From assembly GCF_016792905.1 (NCBI RefSeq), contig NZ_JAEULP010000017.1, positions 1-64,000 of the forward strand: a stretch of 64,000 bases of DNA, in the 5' to 3' direction. The translations under genes and the position numbers were made by a program. Under the pieces are notes generated by a model. It did not search any database. It saw nothing but the letters and a program-made list of their open reading frames with translations, and was not told the DNA's origin. Of this stretch, positions 34,986 to 43,729 are shown in pieces (position 1 is the first letter of the stretch; every line of letters begins with the position of its first letter). Origin of the DNA: Tabrizicola sp. GTDB taxonomy: Bacteria; Pseudomonadota; Alphaproteobacteria; Rhodobacterales; Rhodobacteraceae.

Positions 34986-36752
34986 TCAGGTGTCAAGCGC
35001 GGCCAGGCTTTCGCCATCGCGGATCAGCCGGTCGATCAGCGCTGCCGGGCTCCAGAGGGCTGCCTCGACCCCCCAGGCGCGCAGGTCGTGGCGCAAGACC
35101 ATCAGTCCGCGCTGGGCGGCCTGATGCATCGGGCCGCCGCGCGCGCGCGGAAACTGGTATCCCGCAACCATCAGGTAGTCGATGTCCGAGGGCCGCCGGG
35201 CGATGCCTTCGTCCACCAGCCGGGCGCCCTCATTGGCCAGCGCCGAGAGCCAGCGGTTCAGGACCTCGGTCGTCGACATCGCCCGCAGGATCGTCGGCGC
35301 CTCGATCGAGACCGGGTCCGGCGGGCGGACGCCGAATTCGTCCAGCGCCTGTGCGATCACCCGGCGCGGCACGCCGCGCGCCACCATCCAGGCCAGCGCC
35401 GTGCGGCCCGCATCCGCCATCCGCGCGCCGATCACCGGGCGCTCGTCGACCAGAACCGGCGCGAGACCCATCCGGCGCAGCCCGGCCAGCGCGGTTGCGC
35501 GGGCCAGGGGCAGCGCATCCGGTGGCAGCGTCACCTCGCAGACCCGGCCGGCCGGGGCCAGGGCCAATCCCGTCTCGCCGTCCTGCCCGCCCAGCACCAG
35601 CCGCGCGGCTCCGGGAAGTCCGGTCCAGCCGGCGCGGGCGCCGGGCGAAGAATCGCAGATCACAAAGGGCAGCGGCACCGGAAGCGGGCCTTCGACCGCG
35701 GCAACCCGCTCCTCCATCGCCTTGGCGCGCTCTGCCGACAGGTGCCCGGTCCGCAAGCCCTCCTCCATGCCGAGGGCCAGTGCCGCCAGCCCGGCCTGCC
35801 GCGCCGCTGCGTCCGGGAAAGCCCAGGTCACGGGAAGCCCGCGCGACAGCGCAGCCACGGCGACCCGCGCCAGATCGGGGGCGGCGCCCGCCAGGCCGAT
35901 GCGGTCAACCGACAGGGGTTGCAGCCGCGCCAACACCGGCGGCAGCGCCAGCGCCCTCCGCTCGGCCCGGGCTGCGGCCGCAAGTCCGATGGCCTCGGGC
36001 GTCTCCTGAAGGTCGGCGCGCGCCACCGTCTCGAAGGCGAGCGCGTTCTCCGGCAGCAGGACGAGCGCCGCCTCGACGCAATCGACGATCCGCCGCGCCG
36101 CGGGCATCCGCTGCCCGGGCGCGGCCCGCGCTTCGGTCACGGCCTGGGTCCAGGCCACCGGATCAGGTTCTGCCCGCCGCAGAAGATCGCCGACCGAAAG
36201 CGCTGCCGCCAGCCGCACGGCCGAGGCGATGGGGGCGGTTTCGGTGATGCCGTCGACCAGCCCCAGCGCCAGAGCCTCGGACGCCGGAACCAGACGACCG
36301 GAAAGGAGAAGCCGCAACGCCGCCTTCGCCCCGATCAGCCGCGGCAAGCGTTGCGTGGTGCCGCCGGAGGGGCAAAGCCCCAGCGTGATTTCGGCAAAGG
36401 AAATCCGCATCGCGGGACTGGCCAGCCGCGCCCGCGCCGCCAGCGCCAGCTCGGCTCCGAGGCCCGTCGCCAGCCCCTGCAGGACGGCGACCACCGGCAC
36501 CGCGCTTTCCGCGATGGCCCGGCACAACTCGCCAGGCTTGGGCTCATCGGCGTCGGGCGAAATCGGCAGGTTGCCCGAGAAATTCGGGCCCTCGGCCGCC
36601 AGGACGATGCCCCGGCAGGCATCGCCGGGTGCGGTCAGGGCCTCAAGCAGTGCGGCCCGCAGCCCTGGGGTCAGGTCATTCAGGGGCGGATTGGCCAAGG
36701 TCAGGATCCTGATCCCGTCCCGCAGCTCAACGCTCAGCCCGTCTGCGGACAT
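34986..36752 (-). CDS. FadJ-like enoyl-CoA hydratase / degenerate 3-hydroxyacyl-CoA dehydrogenase
   Basis: 588-residue two-part protein arranged like the fatty-acid beta-oxidation alpha subunit. The N-terminal crotonase domain (1-200) keeps the oxyanion region (GLATGLGAELALAARARLA) and both glutamates, in GAELAL and FAEITLGLCPSGGTTQRLPR. The dehydrogenase part starts near residue 290 with IGLAGAAPDLARVAVAALSRGLP, where the NAD-binding GxGxxG is replaced by GAAPDL. The C-terminal FPRARGGPMHQA block survives. Hydratase activity is plausible, dehydrogenase activity doubtful. The start at 36752 follows AAGGGA. Confidence 0.82.
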   Translation of the reverse strand: MSADGLSVELRDGIRILTLANPPLNDLTPGLRAALLEALTAPGDACRGIVLAAEGPNFSGNLPISPDADEPKPGELCRAIAESAVPVVAVLQGLATGLGAELALAARARLASPAMRISFAEITLGLCPSGGTTQRLPRLIGAKAALRLLLSGRLVPASEALALGLVDGITETAPIASAVRLAAALSVGDLLRRAEPDPVAWTQAVTEARAAPGQRMPAARRIVDCVEAALVLLPENALAFETVARADLQETPEAIGLAAAARAERRALALPPVLARLQPLSVDRIGLAGAAPDLARVAVAALSRGLPVTWAFPDAAARQAGLAALALGMEEGLRTGHLSAERAKAMEERVAAVEGPLPVPLPFVICDSSPGARAGWTGLPGAARLVLGGQDGETGLALAPAGRVCEVTLPPDALPLARATALAGLRRMGLAPVLVDERPVIGARMADAGRTALAWMVARGVPRRVIAQALDEFGVRPPDPVSIEAPTILRAMSTTEVLNRWLSALANEGARLVDEGIARRPSDIDYLMVAGYQFPRARGGPMHQAAQRGLMVLRHDLRAWGVEAALWSPAALIDRLIRDGESLAALDT

Positions 36753-36831
36753 TTCCGTTCCCTTGCCCGGATTTCTGCGCAAGTTAGAAACAACCGCAGG
36801 CAGTTTACAAGGGCCGCGCGCGGTGCCCGTC

Positions 36832-37038
36832 TCAGATCGGCATGTTGTCGAAGCCGGCCTCGACTTCGGCATCGGTTGGCAGGCTCGAATCCTCGCCTGG
36901 CATCAATGCCGCAAGCGCGCGCATCTCGGCGAGCAGGAGTTCCAGCCCCTGATGCTGCAATTCAAACCCGGCGGCGAGGAGTTCGGCCTCGCCTCGCATC
37001 AGGTCGCCCGGCTTCGGTTGAGTCTTGCGGGCGGTCAT
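36832..37038 (-). CDS. Small hypothetical protein downstream of the DksA-like gene
   Basis: 68-residue soluble, mainly helical protein (KPGDLMRGEAELLAAGFELQ onward) with an acidic tail (TDAEVEAGFDNMPI). Its ATG at 37038 overlaps the DksA-like stop as ATGA, so it is translated with it. An in-frame ATG 6 codons earlier exists but lies inside the upstream gene. No family recognised; its coupling to a transcription-regulator-like protein suggests a related role. Confidence 0.65.
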   Translation of the reverse strand: MTARKTQPKPGDLMRGEAELLAAGFELQHQGLELLLAEMRALAALMPGEDSSLPTDAEVEAGFDNMPI

Positions 37039-37367
37039 TGCGCGCAACTCCTGCAAAGGGGGGTCCAGGGCAGCGCGTCAAGCCGCGCCTCGGCGATGGG
37101 TTCGCCACAGCGGACACACTCGCCATAGGTGCCGTCCTCGATCCGCTTCAGCGCGGCGCGAATCTGGGTGATCTCGGCCAGCCCGGCATTGCCGGTGGCT
37201 TCCAGCACCTCATCGCCCTCGCGTTCGGTCGCAAGCTCCTCCCAGTCGCGGTTCTGGTGCGAATCCAGCTCTTCCTCGATGGCCTCCAGCCGCGCGCCAA
37301 GCTCGGTCAGGCGTTTCTTCAGCTGCGCCTTGCGGGCGGGGATCGGGGTAATCGGCGTTGCCTGCAT
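37035..37367 (-). CDS. DksA/TraR-type zinc-finger protein
   Basis: 110-residue protein of the DksA/TraR family, which bind RNA polymerase through the secondary channel. An N-terminal coiled coil (about residues 12-60, KAQLKKRLTELGARLEAIEE) precedes a four-cysteine finger, CVRC...CRSC, at the C-terminus. It is shorter than DksA (about 150), closer to the small paralogues. The promoter region carries an FNR-type box centred at -41.5 (37390-37431). First gene of a unit with the 68-residue protein. Confidence 0.85.
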   Translation of the reverse strand: MQATPITPIPARKAQLKKRLTELGARLEAIEEELDSHQNRDWEELATEREGDEVLEATGNAGLAEITQIRAALKRIEDGTYGECVRCGEPIAEARLDALPWTPLCRSCAQ

Positions 37368-37389
37368 CGGTTTCTCCTCTGTCCCGCAA

Positions 37390-37431
37390 AGTCTAGGCGC
37401 AATACTCCGGGCTGGCCTTGACCCAAGTCAA
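37390..37431 (-). promoter_or_regulatory. FNR/FnrL-type box and -10 element ahead of the DksA-like gene
   Basis: TTGAC-ccaa-GTCAA (37418-37431) is a perfect 14 bp FNR-type palindrome (TTGAY-N4-RTCAA). On the minus strand a -10 TAGACT lies at 37395-37390. That places the start near 37383 and the box centre at -41.5, the class II activator position. No -35 match is needed for such promoters. Confidence 0.6.
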
Positions 37432-37517
37432 CGGTGCTTTCGCTTTCCTGCCAAGCTGGCTATGGTCGCGCCGATTTCACACCGCGCCCGCGACGGCGCC
37501 GCCCAGTGGAGAGGCCG

Positions 37518-37943
37518 ATGGACATTCGCGCGATCACCCCAGACTACGCCGTTTCGCCCCAGATCGAACCGGGCGACCTCACCGCCGTCAAGGCGGCAGG
37601 CTATGTCACGGTGATCGACAACCGGCCCGACGGCGAAATCCCGCCGCATCTGCACACTGCCGAGATGCGCAAGGCGGCCGAGGCGCTCGGGCTGACCTTT
37701 GTCGCCAACCCGGTGATCGGCGGTGCTCTGACCATGGACAATGTGACGGCGCAGGGCGCGGCAATCGCCGGATCGACGGGACCGGTCTTCGCCTACTGCG
37801 CCTCCGGCAACCGCTCTTCCATCGTCTGGGCCCTGGCCAATGCCGGCAAACGCCCGGCGGATGAGCTGGTCGGCCTGCCGGCCCGGTTCGGCTATCAGCT
37901 TGACCACCTTCGCCCGCAGATCGAGGTTCTGGCCAAGGGCTGA
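37518..37943 (+). CDS. TIGR01244 family sulfur transferase/phosphatase-like protein
   Basis: 141-residue protein of the DUF442/TIGR01244 group, related to dual-specificity phosphatases and found linked to sulfide metabolism. The active-site loop is YCASGNRSSIVW with the nucleophilic cysteine. VIDNRPDGEIPPHL and the C-terminal YQLDHLRPQIE are typical. Start at 37518 after GGAGAGG; the open frame upstream has no site. Divergent from the DksA-like gene across the FNR-type box. Confidence 0.83.
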   Translation: MDIRAITPDYAVSPQIEPGDLTAVKAAGYVTVIDNRPDGEIPPHLHTAEMRKAAEALGLTFVANPVIGGALTMDNVTAQGAAIAGSTGPVFAYCASGNRSSIVWALANAGKRPADELVGLPARFGYQLDHLRPQIEVLAKG

Positions 37944-37967
37944 CGCCCCCCGCAGACCCTGCCCCGC

Positions 37968-38924
37968 CTATCCCGCGGCGCGCAGTTCGGGCGGCGGGCC
38001 TTCCGGCGCGGCACGGCTGAGCGGCGCCTGACTGGCGGGCCGTACGGTCGCCTCGGTCAGCTTCAGGGCGCGCATGCCGCGGTGCTGGCCAAGGCGCGCA
38101 CCGGCGATATGCCGACCCTCCACCGTTTCCAGCGACACCGCATCGAGGGCGGCCGAGGGCAGCAGAAGCGTCTCGCCCACCGTCAGCGCCATGATCTGCC
38201 GCAGGGGAAGGATCAGCCGCCCGACAATCGCGTCCAGTCGGCAATCAGCCTGCATCACCCGAGCGGAGAGTGCGGCGGTGAATTGCGGCGCCTCTGCCTC
38301 GCCCACATCGGGACCGGGCGCCTGGGCCTCGCCGCGGCCAAGGGCGGGCAGCACAAGGATCACCTGGCCCGCCCGCCCGCCGCCGCCGAGCAGCACTTCG
38401 GCGGAAAGCACGCGATAGGCTTCATCCTCCAGCATAAGGGCCAGCGGGCGCGCGTCTTCAAGATAGCTGGCGTAGCGGAAGCCGCCGGCCCAGGCGAGGT
38501 CCGCCTCCTCGGCCAGCGTTTCGTCCAGTCCCGCAAGGGCCCGGTCGATCACCCCCGCGACCATGGCCGCGTCGATCCGGCTGGCTTTTCGCGGGGCGGG
38601 GGCCTGCGCGGCAAGGCGGCCCAGCGTCTGCCGTTCGATGAAGGTCGCCGTGACCGAGGGCGCCAGCATGATCACCCCGAGCCCGCCCGCAGGCCCGTCG
38701 AGCAGCGCGAGCAGCGCGCGGTCCGGCACGATCTCCAGCACCTCGGCCAGGCTTTGGCGGGCGATCGTCAGGCTGCGGAAGTCGAGGTCGAGCCCCATGG
38801 CATCGCGCGCCGCACGGGCCAGCGCCAGCCGCCAGCCCCGGTCGGCCCCCGGGGCGCCATCCGCCTGCGCCGGGCGGGCACGGTCGATCTTGCGGCGGAT
38901 CACGTCGGTCATCGCGGAGGTCAT
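37968..38924 (-). CDS. fliM: FliM/FliN-family flagellar motor switch protein
   Basis: 318-residue FliM-like protein. The middle domain (about 40-200) is followed by a C-terminal surface-presentation domain (about 215-290: LSARVMQADCRLDAIVGRLILPLRQIMALTVGETLLLP). The N-terminal CheY-binding peptide of classical FliM is not evident. No other flagellar gene is in the window, so it is detached from a flagellar cluster. Same strand and 52 bp past the kinase, with which it may be co-transcribed. Confidence 0.8.
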   Translation of the reverse strand: MTSAMTDVIRRKIDRARPAQADGAPGADRGWRLALARAARDAMGLDLDFRSLTIARQSLAEVLEIVPDRALLALLDGPAGGLGVIMLAPSVTATFIERQTLGRLAAQAPAPRKASRIDAAMVAGVIDRALAGLDETLAEEADLAWAGGFRYASYLEDARPLALMLEDEAYRVLSAEVLLGGGGRAGQVILVLPALGRGEAQAPGPDVGEAEAPQFTAALSARVMQADCRLDAIVGRLILPLRQIMALTVGETLLLPSAALDAVSLETVEGRHIAGARLGQHRGMRALKLTEATVRPASQAPLSRAAPEGPPPELRAAG

Positions 38925-38976
38925 GGTGGCCCTGTCCCAATAACAGGACCCTAGCGCGCGTTTCCTTCACAGAAGG

Positions 38977-41661
38977 TTAAGCCGCCAGCGTTTCCAGCCG
39001 CAGGGGCACCGTCACCCGGAAGGCCGCACCACCCTGCCCCGGCAGATAGGCGACCGAGCCGCCGAGGTTGGCCATGATCTCGCGGCAGATCGCCAGGCCC
39101 AGCCCCGCGCCACCCGCCCGGTTGGCATCGGTGAGGCGGGAAAACTTCTCGAAGATCAGCGCTTGCGCCCCCTTCGGAATGCCCCTGCCATTGTCGATGA
39201 AGTCCACCGTGACCCGGCCTGCCTTGTGCCGCACGGCGATGCGCAGTTCGGGCCGGGCCGCATCGCAGTATTTCCGGGCGTTCGAGATCAGGTTGATGAA
39301 GACCTGGGTCAGCCGGTCGGCATCGGTCTTGATGTAGATGGTTTCCGACGGCAGGTCCCGGACCACCTGGAATTCGCGCTCGGGCCGGGTCGCCCGGGCC
39401 GCCGTCAGCGCGGTGTCGATCATGCCCTGCAGGCTGGCGAGGCCCAGGGTCAGCTGCACCGCGCCGTTTTCCAGCACCGAGAGGTCAAGAAGATCATCCA
39501 GGAGCCGCGTCAGCCGCTTGGCCTCGTCATGGATGATCCGGCCATAGCGGATGACCAGCTCCGGTAGAAGGTCGCCCTCGGTCAGGATCTCCGAGAAGGC
39601 CCGGATCGAGGTCATCGGCGTGCGCAGCTCGTGGCTGATCTGGCTGAGGAAGGCATCCTTCTGCAACGAAAGCTGGGTCAGTTTCTCGTTCGCCTCGCGC
39701 AGCGCGCCTGCAGTTCGGGTCAGTTCCGCCTCGCGCGCCTCCAGCCGGGCGGAATATTCCAGGATCTGCGCCGATTCCGAGGCCACCGCCATCAGGTCCT
39801 CGACCGTGACCGTCGCCCTGCCGACAAGCTGGCTGATCATCGCATGCGCCGTCGCCGCCCCGACCGAGCCGGACAGCCGCGCCTCAAGGCTGTCGAGGAA
39901 GGCGGGCGTCGGGTCGGGCAGGAACCCCTCCTTTCCTTGCGCGCGTGCCGCCACCTGGAAGAGCGAAAGAGCCGCCTCCTCGCCCAGGATGCGCTGTGCC
40001 ATGCCAAGAAGCGCCTCGGGTTCCGCCCGCCCCCGCGCCCAGCGTTGCGGTCCGACGGCGCCTTCGAACACGTTGACGAAGGCCGCGCCCTGCAGGCGTT
40101 CGACCGGACCGGGGAAGGTGAACAGCGAGCCCAGGCAGAAGGCCAGCCCGTTCAGGGTCATCGACCAGAAGAGCGCATGGATGATCGGGTCCATGGCCTC
40201 GGTCCCGAAGAGCGAATGCGGCCGCAGCCAGGCCTGGCCGAACAGGCCCTGGGTGAAGACCGACTCGGGCAATACCGCGCCGGGCCCGAACGAGGGCAGG
40301 AACGACGCAAAGGCCCAGACCGCCAACCCGGTGATCAGCCCCAGGATCGCCCCGGTCCGCGTGGCACCCCGCCAGAAGATGCCGCCCAGCATCACGGGCA
40401 GCACCTGCGCCACGCCCAGGAAGGCAATCAGGCCGATGGACGCCAGCGCCGCCGACCCGCCGGACAGCTGGTAATAGCCGTATCCCAGCGCCAGCACCGC
40501 CGTGATCGCCAGCCGTCGCGCCATCAAGACGACCGAGCGCAGATCGTCCGCCGCCGCCGCCGCGGGCCGCAGCCGCAGCCACAAGGGGATCATCACATGG
40601 TTCGAGATCATCGTCGCCAGCGCGATGGATTCGACGATCACCATCGAGGTGGCCGAGGAGAAGCCGCCGAGGAACGCCAGCATCGCCAGCGCCCCCTGCC
40701 CCTCGGCCAAGGGCAGGGTCAGCACGAACATGTCCGGGTTGGCGCCCACGGGCATACGCTCCAGCCCCACCACCGCAATCGGCACGATGAAGAGGCTCAT
40801 GCCCAGAAGATACAGCGGGAAGGCCCAGCTGGCGCGGGCAAGGTGGCCCTCGTCCTCGTTCTCGACCACCATGACCTGGAACATCCTGGGCAGGCAGATC
40901 ACCGCCGCCGCGGACAGGAAGATGATCCCCGTCCAGCGCCCCGGCTGGACCTGCCAGGCGGCAAGGTCGGCCGCGTCGATCCGGGCGATGACGTCGGCCA
41001 AGCCGCCCGCGATGCCCCAGACGACGAAGCTGCCGACCGCCAGCAGCGCCACCAGCTTGACCACCGCCTCGACCGCGATGGCCGTCACGATCCCGTGGTG
41101 CTGTTCGCGCGCGTCGAGGTTGCGGGTCCCGAACAGGATGGTGAAGAACGCAAGGCCCACCGCCACCCAGACCGCGATCTGCCCAGGGTCGAGCGGGCGC
41201 GAGCCATCGGGTGCGGCACTGGCAAAGACGCCGAAGGACAGCACGACCGACTGCAACTGAAGCGCGATGTAGGGGGTTGCCGCCACCACGGCGATAACGG
41301 TGACGATCACGCCCAACGTGTTCGACTTGCCATAGCGCGACGAGATCAGGTCGGCGATCGAGGTGACATGGTGCTGCCGCCCGATCCTGACCAGCTTGCG
41401 CAGAAGCCACCACCAGCCGACGAAGACCAGCGTCGGGCCGAAGTAGATCGTCAGGAATTCAAGGCCCGACCGCGCGGCATAGCCGACCGCGCCGTAGAAG
41501 GTCCAGGCGGTGCAATAGATCGACAGCGACAGGGTGTAGACCACGGGCGAACGCAGCCAGCCGAGCCGCCCCTTCGCCGCCCGCCCCTCGACCACGAAGG
41601 CCACGGTGAACAGAAAGGCCACGTACAGGAAGCAGGCCAGGACCAGGAGGTTGAAGGGCAC
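38977..41661 (-). CDS. Sodium:solute symporter-histidine kinase fusion
   Basis: 894-residue sensor with an N-terminal Na+/solute symporter (SSS) domain of about 13 membrane segments (residues 1-500: PVVYTLSLSIYCTAWTFYGA, IGLIAFLGVAQVLPVMLGGI). A coiled linker (about 630-670) is followed by HisKA (SHELRTPMTSIRAF, H about 677) and HATPase (DNGRGIP, GAGLGLAICREIM). Related fusions (CbrA type) link solute uptake to signalling. The GTG start at 41661 follows GGAGG by 7 nt and lies 1 nt past the upstream stop. The receiver at 41920-42285 is the obvious partner. Confidence 0.9.
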   Translation of the reverse strand: MPFNLLVLACFLYVAFLFTVAFVVEGRAAKGRLGWLRSPVVYTLSLSIYCTAWTFYGAVGYAARSGLEFLTIYFGPTLVFVGWWWLLRKLVRIGRQHHVTSIADLISSRYGKSNTLGVIVTVIAVVAATPYIALQLQSVVLSFGVFASAAPDGSRPLDPGQIAVWVAVGLAFFTILFGTRNLDAREQHHGIVTAIAVEAVVKLVALLAVGSFVVWGIAGGLADVIARIDAADLAAWQVQPGRWTGIIFLSAAAVICLPRMFQVMVVENEDEGHLARASWAFPLYLLGMSLFIVPIAVVGLERMPVGANPDMFVLTLPLAEGQGALAMLAFLGGFSSATSMVIVESIALATMISNHVMIPLWLRLRPAAAAADDLRSVVLMARRLAITAVLALGYGYYQLSGGSAALASIGLIAFLGVAQVLPVMLGGIFWRGATRTGAILGLITGLAVWAFASFLPSFGPGAVLPESVFTQGLFGQAWLRPHSLFGTEAMDPIIHALFWSMTLNGLAFCLGSLFTFPGPVERLQGAAFVNVFEGAVGPQRWARGRAEPEALLGMAQRILGEEAALSLFQVAARAQGKEGFLPDPTPAFLDSLEARLSGSVGAATAHAMISQLVGRATVTVEDLMAVASESAQILEYSARLEAREAELTRTAGALREANEKLTQLSLQKDAFLSQISHELRTPMTSIRAFSEILTEGDLLPELVIRYGRIIHDEAKRLTRLLDDLLDLSVLENGAVQLTLGLASLQGMIDTALTAARATRPEREFQVVRDLPSETIYIKTDADRLTQVFINLISNARKYCDAARPELRIAVRHKAGRVTVDFIDNGRGIPKGAQALIFEKFSRLTDANRAGGAGLGLAICREIMANLGGSVAYLPGQGGAAFRVTVPLRLETLAA

Positions 41662-41662
41662 C

Positions 41663-41923
41663 TCAGTCCTCCTCCTCGTCCGCGCCATCCCCGCCGCGCA
41701 GGCCGGGGGCAAAGGCCGCGGCCAGGCCGATCAGCACCAGCCAGACCGAGAAGAAGTAGATCACATCGCCCGATGACAGCGACATGCGCGAATCCGGGGT
41801 CCAGAGCAGCGGCAGAAGCAGCAGGAACACCCCGAACACGGGCAGAAGCCGTGCCGCATCACGCAGCCGCCTTCGCCGGTAGGGAGCCCGGGCCAGGAAC
41901 AGCGGACGCCGCGGACGCCTCAT
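41663..41923 (-). CDS. Small membrane protein between receiver and symporter-kinase
   Basis: 86-residue protein with a very basic N-terminus (MRRPRRPLFLARAPYRRRR), two hydrophobic segments (LLPVFGVFLLLLPLLW and VIYFFSVWLVLIGLAAAFAP) and an acidic tail (GGDGADEEED). Positive-inside reasoning puts both ends in the cytoplasm. Its ATG overlaps the receiver stop as ATGA. Constant packing suggests it works with the symporter-kinase. Family not recognised by name. Confidence 0.75.
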   Translation of the reverse strand: MRRPRRPLFLARAPYRRRRLRDAARLLPVFGVFLLLLPLLWTPDSRMSLSSGDVIYFFSVWLVLIGLAAAFAPGLRGGDGADEEED

Positions 41924-42285
41924 CCGCGCCCCAGCATGCTGCGCACCTCGGCCACGATCTCGGCGTTGGCGAAGGGTTTGGTCATGAAGCGGTCGGCACC
42001 GGCGCGCTCGGCCATCTCGCGGTCGCGGCCTCGCGCGGTCAGCATCATCACCGGCAGGTCGCGGCTGGCCGGATCGGCGCGGATCGCGCTCAGGATTTCC
42101 AGTCCGGACATGCCGGGCAGCATGTGGTCGAGGATCACCATGTCCGGCGGATCGCGGTGCAGAAGCGCCAGAGCGGCGGCGCCTTCGGCGGCATGGCTTA
42201 CCCGCAACCCGTCCCGGGTCAGGAGAAAACGGATCGCCTCGGCGATGTTCGGTTCGTCCTCGATGAGAAGCACATGCTGTGCCAC
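41920..42285 (-). CDS. Single-domain response regulator
   Basis: 121-residue stand-alone receiver (CheY-like). Acidic pocket ED at residues 9-10, phosphoacceptor D53 in MVILDHMLPGMSG, the Thr of MLTARG and the Lys of FMTKPF are all present. No DNA-binding output. It is the first of three coupled genes (receiver, small membrane protein, symporter-kinase), so it probably receives phosphate from that kinase. Confidence 0.9.
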   Translation of the reverse strand: MAQHVLLIEDEPNIAEAIRFLLTRDGLRVSHAAEGAAALALLHRDPPDMVILDHMLPGMSGLEILSAIRADPASRDLPVMMLTARGRDREMAERAGADRFMTKPFANAEIVAEVRSMLGRG

Positions 42286-42430
42286 TGGTTCCCCCCGGGG
42301 CCCTGCGTCCCCCTGCCCGCACTATCGGCGCAAAGCGAGCCGCCTGTCAAAGCCTTGCCGAGGAGATGCCGCCACCATGGTCTTCCGCGGCCACTGCGCC
42401 GCGTCGCGGCGGTCAACGGCGTTCCTCCCC

Positions 42431-43711
42431 TCATGCCACCCCTTCGGAAGCGAGGATCGAGGGCTCGCGCCGCGCCGGGCAGTCGCCGCGGGCGCAGACG
42501 CGGCAACTCGATCCGATCCGCGTGACCGGCCCGTCCCCGTCGTCCGGCAGGATCAGCATCGCCGCCTCCCGCAGTTCCGGCCCGCGCAGCCCCTGCGGAT
42601 GCCGTACCTCGCCCCAGGCCACGACCCGGTGCCGCCGGTCGCTCTGCCCGGCCATCTGCACCCGCGCCTCGACCGGCTGCATCGGGCGGCCAAGGGCGGC
42701 ATAAAGCGGCCAGAGCGGACAGGCCGAGCCGAAGCGCGGCAGCGGAAAGCCGGTGGCGGGCTTGCGGAAGATCAGCGTGCCCGAGCCATCGCAGGCGACA
42801 AGGCCCGCCTGCATCCCGGCGGCCCCGGCCATGCGCCGCATCGCGGCCAGCGGCGAGCATCCGAAGCGGTCGGCAACGGCCAGCGGGTCCGATCCCAGAT
42901 CCTCCAGCGCCGCAGCGAACTCGGCCTCGGGCAGCCAAGCCGCATCTTCCCGCGCGCGGGCGACATGGGCGCGTGCAAGGCTTCTTGCCGCGCTTGAGGC
43001 CAGCCGCGCGATCTCGTCCTCCAGCCCTGCGGTCGGTTCGCCATCCGCAAGCGCCCAGCCCCGACCACGCAGCCAGTCTTCCACTTCCTCCTGCGGGGCC
43101 GCAATGCCCTGCTCCTCGATTCCCTGCCCTGCATCCAGGAAGCCGACCAACGCCTCGGCCCCCGCCGCCAGCCGTTCGCTGTCCTGATGCAGGTTCCGGT
43201 GGAACCGCGCCGCCCAGTCCGGTTCCAGGTCGGGCGTTTCCGCCAGGATCGCCGCGGTGGCCCGCACCGACGACAGCGAGGACAGAAGCTCGTGCAGCGA
43301 TTGCGACAGGTGCGGGTCATGCGTCATCCGGTCGTTCAGCGCTTCGACCGCGCGCTCCAGCGCCAGCCCGCGCGCATCGAGCGTGACCAGAAGTGCCGCC
43401 CAGCCGGGAAGCCGGTGGACGAACTCGTCGACCCGCTCCACCTCCACGCCCTGCTCGCCCCCCCGGGCCGCTGCGGCCCGCAGATCCGCGACCAGGACCG
43501 CGTCCTTGCCCTCGGCCAGCGCCTGCCGGTCGATCGACAGGGCATCGGCCAGCCGCTCCATGACCTCGGGCGTGACCTTGCGGCGGTTGTGCTCGATCAG
43601 ATTGAGATAGGAGGCAGAGATCCCGGCCGTCGCCGCAACGTCGGACTGCCGCAGGCCTGCCGCCAGTCGACGCTCGCGCAGCTTGGTTCCGGTCAGGGCA
43701 GGCAGCGGCAT
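42431..43711 (-). CDS. Short-chain fatty acyl transcriptional regulator (XRE/ScfR family)
   Basis: 426-residue regulator. An XRE helix-turn-helix (residues 8-65: LRERRLAAGLRQSDVAATAG, then ISASYLNLIEHNRRKV) precedes a C-terminal DUF2083/ScfRs domain. The C-terminus carries a four-cysteine patch, CRVCARGDCPARR, plus CPLWPLY. Related proteins (RamB, ScfR) respond to acyl-CoA or acetate status and control glyoxylate or propionate genes. A palindromic operator lies just upstream (43730-43756), suggesting autoregulation. Confidence 0.87.
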   Translation of the reverse strand: MPLPALTGTKLRERRLAAGLRQSDVAATAGISASYLNLIEHNRRKVTPEVMERLADALSIDRQALAEGKDAVLVADLRAAAARGGEQGVEVERVDEFVHRLPGWAALLVTLDARGLALERAVEALNDRMTHDPHLSQSLHELLSSLSSVRATAAILAETPDLEPDWAARFHRNLHQDSERLAAGAEALVGFLDAGQGIEEQGIAAPQEEVEDWLRGRGWALADGEPTAGLEDEIARLASSAARSLARAHVARAREDAAWLPEAEFAAALEDLGSDPLAVADRFGCSPLAAMRRMAGAAGMQAGLVACDGSGTLIFRKPATGFPLPRFGSACPLWPLYAALGRPMQPVEARVQMAGQSDRRHRVVAWGEVRHPQGLRGPELREAAMLILPDDGDGPVTRIGSSCRVCARGDCPARREPSILASEGVA

Positions 43712-43729
43712 GGGGTCCTCCGCCGCAGA

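Noticed and set aside
37418-37431. TTGACC as a -35 element for the rightward TIGR01244 gene
   Set aside because: No -10-like hexamer lies 16-18 nt downstream, whereas the palindrome fits an FNR-type box with a good leftward -10.
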